From Beta vulgaris subsp. vulgaris (lineage: Eukaryota > Streptophyta > Magnoliopsida > Caryophyllales > Amaranthaceae): a stretch of 64,000 nt of DNA. A model generated the notes under the pieces. It was given only the letters and a program-made list of their open reading frames with translations. It was not told the DNA's origin and searched no databases. Shown one piece after another: positions 35,069 through 45,453 of this stretch. Within the stretch, counting starts at the first letter, position 1, and the number at the start of each line of letters is the position of its first letter. The stretch spans positions 5,082,352 to 5,146,351 of the forward strand of contig NC_079203.1 in assembly GCF_026745355.1 (NCBI RefSeq). The letters run 5' to 3'. A program made the position numbers and the translations under genes.

Positions 35069-35723
35069 GACCTCCCATAAATCAAAGAGATGGTTAAGAA
35101 ATGTTGGAAATGAACATAGAGGGTTCACCTATGTTTCGAGTTACCAACAGCTAAAATCTACAAGATTTCAAATCTTCAAATGGTGCAGAGATTACAGAAA
35201 GAAAGCGGGCATAGTGTGGGATGATTTCTCCGGGCAATGTGAAGCGGCTCAGTTGGAGGATCAGGATGAGATGTATGGAGAAAGACAAAGGGACGTAAGG
35301 GAAAGAGTTACAGATCGAATGACCATCCAACTTCAGTATTGGAGACAACGGGCAAAAGGGAAATGGATAGCTCTCGAGGATACAAATAGCAAGTGATTCT
35401 TTAGGAAAGCGAAAGCCAGGAAGCGAAAAAATGAAATCCTGATACTCAAAAATAATAAGGGAGAATGGATCTCTGATAAAAAGGGGATTCAAGACACCAT
35501 TCTCAACTTCTTTGGCGACATTTTTCAGAAGGATCAACATAATCAAATTATATCCCAATGGGAAGCACCTCATGACATTGCGAACCTACTACCAAAGATC
35601 TCACTCCAGCAAGCTGAAAGCTTACAGCAAGAAGTCACGGGAGATGAGATTCGTAAAGCAATAATGCAAATGGCTCCGTTGAAGGCCTCAGGTTCAGATG
35701 GAGTACCTGCGATATTCTATCAA
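35069..35723 (+). pseudogene. LINE B ORF2, continuation, fused to formin tail
   Basis: After the gypsy element the LINE frame resumes. It includes RFQIFKWCRDYRKKAGIVWD and IQLQYWRQRAKGKWIALED, a TGA at about 35394 where LINE A has TGG, then the region before the palm (MQMAPLKASGSDGVPAIFYQ). At CAA (35721–35723) the sequence switches to formin exon 4 without a gap, and the reading frame carries across. The catalytic palm, zinc region and RNase H of this LINE are absent. Confidence 0.88.
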
Positions 35724-36203
35724 AGGGTAATTTCTCAGTGGGTACCTCGCGCAAAAACTCCACCAATTCCTGAGGCGAACAAACCAAAAGCACGTGTATC
35801 TAAGTGGGTTCCCAAAGAACCAGCTATGACACCTACAGAGATAGCAGGTGAAGAATGAAGCAAAAGAAATGCTATTGTTGGTCTTTTCTGAGAATGTTAT
35901 TGTCCACCGCAACTAAGCTGATGGTAGCAAGTTCATGATTTACAGAGAGCTATGATGAGATAATATGTATGAATTTTGGGTACTTTGTAGGTACCTAATA
36001 AGTTTTTGAGTAGCACATTGCATGATATGCATAATATAAAGTTGTATTTAGATTTAATAACTGGTATTTTTGGGTCATTTTGGGTTTCATATCAAAAAAT
36101 AATTTTATATCCTCTCTTATCATCATTCACCACGATTTTCCGACTGTAAAGCTTCAGTAGCAATGAATAATGATACTAATGTTCTATATGCACTATAGCG
36201 TAA
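35721..36203 (+). pseudogene. Formin-like gene 3' end, duplicated segment copy 2
   Basis: It repeats the last 46 codons of the formin-like gene (VISQWVPRAKTPPIPEANK …) with a few substitutions, a changed stop (TGA for TAA) and about 350 bp of 3' flank. Similarity ends near GCACTATAGCGTAA. It lacks the MITE present in copy 1, giving an intact pre-insertion site at 36151–36160. Nothing upstream in this copy encodes the PTEN or C2 modules. Confidence 0.9.
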
Positions 36204-36694
36204 AACAACTAGAACAATACATTTAATTGGCAGCGAACATAATGTCATGTGATGCAGAAGCCAGAAGAAACAATCAATTGAACAAACAAGCATTCTATCA
36301 ACAAGCCAATCACAAAAACAACACTACCAATCAGAAAGTTACGGTTCATCTTAATCAATCGACAATCATGACTGCATAAACAACAATTAAGAGACAATGA
36401 TCGCAGGGAGCTCCTCAAAGAGCACATTGTGGATGTTGGGGAGCATGTTCTGATCAAGGAAAATTATATAGTGAATATCGATTACCGCTAATCACCACTA
36501 TCATGAAATGTAGACCATTGATTTTAGATATGCAAATCATAACCTAGGAGATTCACTAATATTGAAGATTTTATTCATATCTTCAAAAATAATACATATA
36601 TATGTTTGTTCATTTCAACACTACAGCAATAGTTCTTTTTTCAAATTTTGTATCCCTAAAATTAAAAAAAAGTACCTACGAATGAAATGACATA
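36204..36694. other. Non-coding stretch
   Basis: This AT-rich spacer lies between the duplicated formin tail and a MITE. I see no gene or clear repeat. Confidence 0.5.
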
Positions 36695-36913
36695 CTTCCT
36701 CCGTTTTTTTTAGATGTTACACTTTCTATTTTAGGAAATTTTAAATTAGATGTTACACTTTTATTTTGGATAATAACTTCTCTCTATCTCTCTCCTATCA
36801 CATGTTCACATGGGGCCCTTTTGTTTTTCATTCTCTCTATCTCTCTCCACTCCAAAAACTACCTAGGAGTCCGTGATTTGAAAAGTGTAACATCTAATAA
36901 AAAACGGAGGAAG
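36695..36913. mobile_element. Stowaway MITE (219 bp)
   Basis: Ends CTTCCTCCGTTTTTTTTAG and TAATAAAAAACGGAGGAAG are inverted repeats flanked by TA. Long inner complementarity (TAGATGTTACACTTT against AAAGTGTAACATCTA) would fold into a hairpin. Confidence 0.9.
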
Positions 36914-37218
36914 TATAAAGATCAAAGTCCCTGTGACTACTTTACTCTTTTTTTTTTCTCTATACCTTTTTACCCTCGTTAAACTCCTAGGAATAAATAT
37001 ACTGGATCATTTTCAAATGAATGGACAAAATTTTTAATATAGCTTAAATTAAATCAAGAAAACAAAATTTGCTGATGCCCAAAGAAGAGGCGGGCTACCA
37101 CTCGCTACAAAGTGTTTAAAGACACAAAAAAGACTACTACTATCAATCACGCAACTGATACACCAATAACAAGAAGTGAGAGTGGAGATATACTACAGGA
37201 CGGCAGACAAGTATGCTT

Positions 37219-40200
37219 CTAAGAGAGGTTGAAAATTTGTACAGGCCAAGCTCGCCTTCGACAATCATGGCCGACAGCTGCAGTCTCCATTGATATGTCA
37301 ATGGCCCGGTGCTGCGGTGCACGGGCAATACTAATGCGTAACTCAATCTTTGAGGCTGGGCAGGAACCACTTCCAACGCCAGCTGATGTTTTTGCATCAA
37401 ATTTTCCGGATGGAAGTGCTATGGGTTCTCTAAAAGTGAAAATTGTCTGGGACCAATGTGTCTTCAGCGTGTAAGGTGATGTGGATAAGTTAGCAGGCAT
37501 TTCTTTGCAAAACCTGCTTGTGAAACCAGTATCAAACCATAAAACAACTCCATGACACCATGTTGATCTGCATTTCAAATCACTTGATTCAGTGACACTA
37601 CCCAACTCTGGTTGCAGCTCGATGCGAGCAGTAAAATCCATGTCCTCAATTTTCATGGTTGTCAAATCAAAGTTCTGAACCAAACAAATTGAACATATTA
37701 GAATGGATGCCCGCTACCATAGTTAATCTTTTTCTGACATATGAACTTCATTCTCAAAGCAAGGAATAATCAGAATGTGCACTTTAAGTCTTGTTTCCAT
37801 GGAGAAAGTGAAAGAAGAGACAGAGAGAAGAAAAACACACCTTCAGAACAGCAGTCTTAGTGACTATATCATGGCTGTCGACAACATCAACTATAGGAAA
37901 CTCAGCAGCATCTTTAACAAGTTCCTTACCAACAGAAGACATGTCTATACCGTAAACATTTTCCCAGAAGGGAAGACTGGTACTACCTCTTCCAAAACCT
38001 GCAGCATACTGAAGAAATTGGAGGACATAAGCCACTGGCAGTATAAATGCATAAACGAAGCAAACCGACCAAAAGAAGAAATTAAGAGAAGCATTGTAAA
38101 GTTTTAAGGAAATTACATTAGAGAGGTGCAATATTTTACATGTATAAATCGATGCCATGAGAATCTAGTCGACCAAAAATGTATTATCTCAGATATTCTA
38201 CATGAAATGCCAACATGTGATGCAAAATCAAATTTGGTTTGACTCTGAGAGCAGAAGTGACCAATGAAAAAAAAAAAAATCAGGAAAAAGAAAAGGAGAG
38301 AAAAAAAGGGAAAGAAATAGAAAAGTGGCAGCCAGGCATTTTTACATAAAAAGAATTGTTATTAAGCATTAAATAGGTGGAACCCTTTCAAGTTTTATAC
38401 TTCCTCCGTTCTGTTTTAAATGAAACGTTTGCTTTTTCACGAAACCCAACGCGCTTCTTTAATCATAAATATCTTTAGTTGTGTACACGTAAAAATATAA
38501 AAAGTTATAATTTGATAGTATGCATCGAGACGAATCTAATAAGATTCCACTTGGCTATGTTTTTCTTTATATAATGGCGATAAATTAGAGTCAAAATTTA
38601 TCAATAAAATAGTGTCATTTCACCCCAATGTTTCGTTTAAAACAGAACGGAGGAAGTATTTGTGACAATTTGATGCAGTTGTTCATCTTTGTGAAACCAC
38701 CTTAACAATGGTACCCCAAACTCCTAGAGGCATTGATCATTGCCAATGGTACCCCAGAGTCCCAAACTCCCAGCGGCATTGACCATTAAGCTGCCTAGTA
38801 GTTATTGTGTTAAACCTCATTGTACGTTACCAATAATTACCAAAAAGAAATAGATGGAGCTCACCATCGTTGCTGTATCTGGCAGCACAGCACCCCCAGG
38901 TTTCAGCCATCGATCTCGTGCAAAAATTACAGAGCTGAGCATTGATTCATAAAGCAAACAGTATCCCATCCATTCACTCAGTAAGACATCTAGAGTGTGC
39001 GGTTCAATAGATATTGACCTCTCAAGGTCCTCAATCATACCATTGACAACTTCAACTACACCAGTACTCTGCTTAATCCCTTTGCAAACGCTCCCACTCC
39101 ATAGAAAGCCATTGTCTTTCGCAATCTAGAAACAGTACAATACAAATTGTTGAAGATAAATGTTAATTGATAAAGCCAATATTGATGTTGGAAATATATT
39201 TGCAACTTGTAAGATCAAAGAAGTGAAGCTCAAAAGTTTAGAATACCTGAGCAGCCACAGCAGACATCTTCTCACTCGCATCCACTGCAATAACTCTTGA
39301 AGCCCCTGCCTGGGCTGCAAAAAGGCTAGGAGAAATAGTAACAAAGAATAAGCTAGATGAATGTGCAGGAAATACAATACAACATATTGTGCACGGTTCA
39401 CCTGAACTATTTGAATACAACATCCCAGCATTAGGGTCCACTTTTTCACCTGAAGACCCTGAGCTTATATTTCCTTAGACAAACTTATCCGAACTTATTT
39501 AAAGGTGTTACCATGTTGGTTCAACTCATCTCTTAGGCACGATGGCCACATGTTTTCACTCAAAGCAGTATAATGTTACAAAGACCATATTCATCAATCA
39601 AAAGTTGTCCTCTTATGTATCTTTGCAAAGTACTCTTATTTACCCTGTCTTCAACCTAACCTCAAGCATTCCCTTATTACCTTCACCTATATCCATTGAT
39701 GTGCTGAAACTATTTGAAGTGCCACTCATTTTGTTTTATTATCAAAGATCTGTATGATATAAGTAGCAATCAGCACAACATATCCAACTTCCAGAAATAA
39801 GTTATTCCGCATTCTCTCAAGTGTATTCATCACTCCGTTAGAGTGCCTATTATTCTTATATATCAAACTTTTCCCCATCAATTAAAACAGAATGAACATT
39901 CAATACAACCATAGAATACTTATAATTTACAGACATTCTATAAATTCTCCTTCCAGTTATATCTCCAACCTCTTTCAACCCATTGCATCCAGCAGAGTGC
40001 CCAAAGCAGTGGAGTATTTGAGTAGTGTTTCCCGAAATTGAATGAGCTTATTAACTTCATCAACAGAATGTATGAATTTTGTAAAAAAATCATAATGAAG
40101 ATTTAAAATTACAGGTAATATGTAAAAGTGAATAAGACTTATGTCCCCAACAGTATTTCAATCATAATACTATCCATGCATTGGAACTTCAGGCAAAGCA

Positions 40201-41700
40201 CATGATAAATTAACGATAAAAGGCAGACAACTGCCAGTACAATCAAATAAAATACATAATCTGCAATGTGAGGGTGACAACAAATATAGACAAGATTCTA
40301 CACTATTACTACAGCTGAAAAGCAATCTCACCTAAGTATGCCAGTCCCACAACCAACATCCATCACAGAAGCACCCCTAAAAAGGGATGGGTTTTTCAAT
40401 ATAGCTTGACTATACGCATCCATTCTAACCTGCATCACCATAAGGAGGTAGTCAATCACAGTGATGAGGTCACACAGCAAACAACTATAATGTTATCATG
40501 TCATAGCTGATAAGAAAATTAATGGTTTAAGAATTTCTTTGCTATGGACCTTGTCGCTTAACATCTCCCGATGGATTCCAAAGGAGCTATAGGATTCAAA
40601 ATAACTTTTGTTAACTTTCTTGACTTCTGATGCTGCAACACTATTAAGAACTCTATAAGGCAGGCCATTTTCCTTTTTAACAGGAAAATTACGTGCAACA
40701 TCAACCCCATTCACCATTACTTCACTAGACGAGCTAACAATAGAAGTAGAAGCCAAGACTTCCTTTGCTTCCATATTTGAAACGATGGGGCCAGAGACAC
40801 CAGCATCTACCATCAGTTTATCAAAATGCCGTGCATCTTCCATTATCCGTGATAGTTCCTCCTCATCAATTGACGGCATACACTCATCTTCTTCAAAATC
40901 TTCATCTTGATCAAAGCAATAGAGTAGGGAATCCCCTTCCATAAATGGTTGGAGATATTTGTCATCATCCCACAAAAGCTTCAACTCCTCAGAAAATTTT
41001 GTCTCATGAAGATGTAAAAGTAGCTCTTGATCAGACCTACACTGATACCCACAGCTCCAACAAGTGTTTTGTGCTACCTGAAACCAAAATACCCTAAAAT
41101 TTACTAAAATGGGCAGCCAAGAAAAATCTAATCTACCAATGTCATTAGATTATTCAACAAATTCAGGAATATCCAAACAGAAAATTAAGTGCAGCAAAAA
41201 AAATCCAAAATTTAGCAAGAAATTTGGGAATTCAGGACATTTAACTATAAAAAAAATGCACTGATTCTAACACATCAACAAAGAAATTAAGAGACAAAAT
41301 TAACATGGCATTAAAAAACAATCATTAGCTTGCACAAACTGTAAAAATCAGAAGAGAAAACAAAAAAAAAAAAAAGGATTTGAAAGTGAGGTAAACGAAC
41401 CATAACCCTGATGTAGTTAACAAGCTTGAAGCAGCCATAAAAATCCAAACATAAATTCTTCTTTAACCCAGAAAAATCAAAATGGTGAATTGAACTACAA
41501 TGTTGCAGCAAGGAATCGGAAGAATTGAAGTTGAAATTACAGAACAAACACTTGAATTGGGAATCTTCTTCATCGTTTTCCTCGTTTTCATCTGCGTTCC
41601 ATTCATCCCAATCTTCATCAACTTCGAATTTTTGGTCATCTTCATCAATGTCTAAATCTGAATCTTCGAGTTTGGGGTCTTTTTCCCGATTTGACGCCAT
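37219..41700 (-). CDS. PRMT3: Protein arginine N-methyltransferase 3
   Basis: Seven exons in order: 41700–41401, 41077–40550, 40429–40332, 39325–39247, 39125–38865, 38008–37841 and 37674–37219, all with GT–AG borders and matching phases, giving 629 aa. The acidic N-terminus is followed by a C2H2 zinc finger (CLFCNFNFNSSDSLLQH, about residues 50–70) and a second Cys-rich finger (CWSCGYQCRSDQELLLHLH), the PRMT3 hallmark. The methyltransferase core has the AdoMet motif VMDVGCGTGIL (about 298–308), the double-E loop SEWMGYCLLYE (E386 and E395) and the THW loop (about 550–552). The enzyme makes asymmetric dimethylarginine; in other organisms its best-known substrate is ribosomal protein S2, which ties it to ribosome assembly. 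All catalytic motifs are intact. It is slightly longer than the Arabidopsis protein (about 600 aa). It is convergent with the formin-like gene. Confidence 0.95.
38400..38656. mobile_element. Stowaway MITE (257 bp)
   Basis: Ends CTTCCTCCGTTCTGTTTTAA and TTAAAACAGAACGGAGGAAG are inverted repeats flanked by TA. It lies in intron 5 of PRMT3. Confidence 0.92.
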
Positions 41701-42010
41701 TGAAATTGGAAATTAGGTATGCTGGGAAGTTGGAAGAAACTACAAGTATGAAGAAGAGTTCTAAACCCTTTCAAAAACCCTAGTCAAGAGTCAAGACAAG
41801 TCACACCACGTTGGGTGTAGGTTAGGCTTCTGTGTTTGTTGTGTGATAGATCGTTCATTTTTAAATTAAAATCATTATTTGAGCTCGGATGTTGATTCGG
41901 ATTCATACTGTTTCCCGAATATGATATAAATTTTTTTATTTCTATTAAAATATATTAAGAAAAACTCAAAATTTAAAAATTACAAATATAATAATGTGGG
42001 CACTTACCGC

Positions 42011-42618
42011 TTGTTTGGTAGAAATGATTTGGAAGGAAAAGAAAAAAAGTGGAAGAAAATTTGTTACTTTCCAATGTTTGGTTTGTTAAAAAAATTAAGT
42101 GAAAGGAAATGGAAGGAATCGGAAGGAAATACTCTTTAATAAAATTTCACTTTCTTTTCCTCCCAAAAGTGGGGGAATTTGGAAGGAAAGAGAAAATTTA
42201 TACCAAACATGAGAAGTTAAGGTTTTTTTCTTTTCTCTTCCCTTCCTTTCTCTTCTCTTATTTTCCTTTACTAAAAATGAACCAAACACACTGTTACAGT
42301 TTGTTTGGTAGAAAGAATTTGGTAAGAAAAGAAAGGGAGTGAAAGGAAATTTGTTACTTTCTAATGTTTGGTTCATTAAAAAAAAATTAAGTGAAAGGAA
42401 ATGGGAGGAATTGGAAGGAAAGACTCTTTAATAAAATTTCACTTTCCTTTTCTCTCAAAAATGGGGGAATTTGGAAGGAAACTGAAAATTTATACAAAAC
42501 ATGAGAAGTTAAAGTTTTTTTTCCTTTCTCTTCCATTATTTTCTTTTCTCTTCCGTTCCTTTCTCTTCTCTTCTCTTCCTTTCCTTTACTAAAAATGAAC
42601 CAAACGCACTGTTACAGT
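42011..42618. repeat. Two tandem MITE-like units of about 290–318 bp
   Basis: TTGTTTGGTAGAAA starts a unit at 42011 and again at 42301. Each unit ends CTAAAAATGAACCAAAC(A/G)C followed by ACTGTTACAGT. The unit ends are roughly inverted (TGTTTGGT / ACCAAAC). Inside are purine-rich and pyrimidine-rich arms that could pair. The second unit has an expanded CTTCC/TCTC tract. Confidence 0.8.
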
Positions 42619-42687
42619 GGAACATGATTAAAAGTTGGTTGGGAGGGTAATTGTGTCATATATAATAGCAAGAAGTCACGGGTAGAT

Positions 42688-43309
42688 TAGGCAATAGTAA
42701 GCCCAATATTAAAAAAGAGAATCAGCCCAATAGTAATTAGGTTAATTTTTTCGATGACTAGTTTAATATATTTAGTTACTAGGTCTACTTTTATATTAAA
42801 ATTAGACCGTTTCTTCTAATAATTTTTGTAGGCTTCTAGGGAAAGTATAGGTAGCTTTTTTTTATTCTGAAAGCTATAAGTAGAATTTCATAATTAAAAA
42901 ATTGGGTATAAATTAAAGGTTTCAACTTATTTTAGAATTTCGAGGATTGTCAGCAAATTCTTTGATATTTGTTGTTACGTATATAAATTATTGAATAATT
43001 GGAAAAGTGATTTAGGCGCAAAACTCTTATTTTTAAAAGGTCGGTGCTCGAAAATTTTGGTAGTAAAAAAGGACTGGACATATAAAACCGTAGAGGTAAT
43101 ATGTAATTACGCCTAAAAGGTATCAATGTTCTTTGAGTTTGTCTTGTAAGAGACCGCCTACTTTTAAATTAAAATTAGGCAAAGCTAAGCCCAATATTAA
43201 AGCCCAATAGTGACTAGGTTAATTTATTTCGGTCACTAGTTTAATCCATTTAGTTACCAGGTCTACTTTTATATTAAAATTAGACCGTCTCTTTTAATAA
43301 TTTTTGATG
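42688..43309. repeat. Direct repeat of about 135–140 bp, two copies
   Basis: The block containing AAGCCCAATATTAAA, CCCAATAGT, GTTACTAGGTCTACTTTTA and AATTAGACCGT occurs at 42688–42829 and again at 43176–43309, with small differences. No coding potential is seen. The 340 bp between the copies are AT-rich and featureless. Confidence 0.75.
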
Positions 43310-43655
43310 TTCTTTTCTTTTTTTTTTGAAATTAGGTATCAATGTTCTTATTGATATCAAGTAGCTACTTTGGCTAAATAATTACTGACTATTAGTCAAT
43401 CTAATAAGCTAACATATTGTAATTATCAACTAATTATCAAATCGGACTTATATTTATCTAAATTGAGTAACAGAGCTGCAAATTAAACGAGTTAATGTAT
43501 GATAATTCTCAGTCAAAGCCCTTATACAAATTAAATGATCAAGCTCGAACAAAGATTTTAGACTCGTTAAGCAAAAGTCTCGTATAAGTTCATTTGTAAG
43601 CTTGTTTCTGTTTATATATGATCTAATGCAAAAAAATTCTACAATAACTCCTTTA

Positions 43656-43974
43656 GGGATCGTTTGGTTCACATGATTCTGGTATCAGGTATGGGTTTAG
43701 AATGAGCAAAACTCATACCTAGTATTTGTTTTATTATTTTATAGATTTAAAACCCATACCTCAAACCCATAAGGTATGGGGTTTAGAAACCCAAGGGGGG
43801 AGGTGGGTTTGGCTCATACCAATACCTCTAGCCTCTAGGCATTAAATAGAAGAAAAAATTTCATTCCCAAATAAAAACCAAACACATGGTATTAGGTATC
43901 AAGTTCCAAACCTATACCACCTTGATTTCCTTCCTCATTCCAAACTCATACCACTATGTAAACCAAACGCCTCC
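43656..43974. mobile_element. Tourist/Harbinger-type MITE (319 bp)
   Basis: Ends GGGATCGTTTGGTTCACATG and ACTATGTAAACCAAACGCCTCC (first 20 bases considered) are imperfect inverted repeats. Both sides carry TTA (43653–43655 and 43975–43977), the PIF/Harbinger target. There is no coding capacity. Confidence 0.87.
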
Positions 43975-44027
43975 TTAAGATATATCACCTTTATAACCTG
44001 AAATATGTAACTAAAAATATTATCTTT

Positions 44028-44990
44028 TTTTTTTGGCATCAAAGTATCGTGCAAAAAGAAATTACTCTAAATTAAACCTATTGATACGACAGCGGCATGA
44101 TATCATATGAGCATGGTGAGCTTGATCCCTACCTACTTTCATAATACGACAACTAAGAAAAGAAGTTGAATCTTCACGAATATCCTGCAAAGTATGACAA
44201 ATGGAGATGTCTGCTGACGTTTGGTTTGACAGGTATCGGACAAGAAGCTCTGAGTCCATAATGATCATTATACTGGTAAAACTAGTTGTGCGAGCCCACT
44301 TAATTGCAGAAAGGCATGCCATAGCCTCTGTTTGAAGGGCCGAAGACGCATATATAAATTTCCCTTGATGCTGAAAGGGGGCCATGTCCTGCATCGCAGC
44401 CCAGGAAGCTCCACCATACCCAGTTGTTTTATCACACGAGCCATCTATCTGGATTACCACGTTCGGAATATCCAGTTGTTGTTGTCCTAAGTTTGCGATG
44501 ATGAAGCCCGGCGGGGGAGCGTAGTTAGGGGCCGGAGGAGGGTTGATCATCGGAGTATCATCCACTGTGAACCGTGCATGTTGATTACTGCTTTCCGTAA
44601 CATAAACATTGAGAAGCTCTAAAGTGGCCCTAACCTGGCGAAACACTTGATCATTCCTGGTCTTCCAAATTGCCCACAAAGTGCCAATGAAAAGAGGCAC
44701 CCGTAGGCCTTGATATCCATCTTCCTTAAGAAATTTTCCAAACCATAACTCAAGCCACTCAGCCAGCGATCTAGATGGATGATCAGATGATCGAATTTGG
44801 AGACCATTCCCCTCCCATGCTTCCAGAGCAAGAGGACATAACCTGAATATGTGCTGGTCATCCTCATTCTCTTGTAAACATACTTTGCAATGGTTGATGT
44901 TCATGATACCTCGATGATGGAGGTTGGAGGAAGTGGGCAAGCAATTGTGCCACATTTTCCAGACAAAAATTTTTCATTTAGGCATGATGT
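44028..44990 (-). mobile_element. 5'-truncated LINE (zf-RVT and RNase H)
   Basis: A 297-residue frame (44955–44062) begins in the zf-RVT zinc region (HCKVCLQENEDDQHIFRLC) and ends in an RNase H domain (VVIQIDGSCDKTTGYGG … ALQTEAMACLSAIKW … IMDSELLVRYL). Read on the − strand, a short A-run (forward T-run at about 44028–44037) follows the stop, as in a LINE tail. Reverse transcriptase and endonuclease are missing. The frame is open and free of stops, but it is a fragment, not a gene. It belongs to a different L1 lineage from LINEs A and B, as the sequence is unlike theirs. Confidence 0.85.
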
Positions 44991-45453
44991 TCAATCCCCA
45001 AAGTTGTCGAAAAAATTTTGAAGCTTTTGGGGTTGTCATGCCCTAAAAGGTACCTATTGGTACTAGAATTAACAAAAGATGACTTTTAAAAGAATTTATG
45101 GAGTTTTCTTATTATGGAGACAAGGACATTAAATTAGTAAAACCTTCACCTAATTGATAATTAAGTCATTCTACTTGCATTAACCTCAAAAAAAAAAAAG
45201 TCATTATTCTACTTGTACAAGAATCATTGGTACCAAATTAAAAGGTTGGAATTTGATACCTTATATTAACGTAAATACTTGTTTATTCGAGATGATAGAA
45301 TTGGTATCCCAGTATGAATACATCTTAAGTAAAACAAAACATTATGAATATCCAAAGAGGACTAACCATTTGGGCATTTATCATAAGGTATTTGCTAAAT
45401 TGAAGTAGAATTGTATATACTACGTGTCTAATAATATCTCAATAAGCACAAAG
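44991..45453. other. Spacer and likely 3' region of the CYP98A gene
   Basis: AT-rich; the part nearest 45453 should hold the CYP98A 3' untranslated region. I see no other feature. Confidence 0.4.

Noticed and set aside
41525..41716. 63-aa + strand frame rich in Ser
   Set aside because: Antisense of the acidic first exon of PRMT3.
44062..44955. 297-aa intact frame as a host RNase H-like gene
   Set aside because: It starts inside a LINE zinc region and ends with a LINE-type tail; a 5'-truncated LINE explains it fully.
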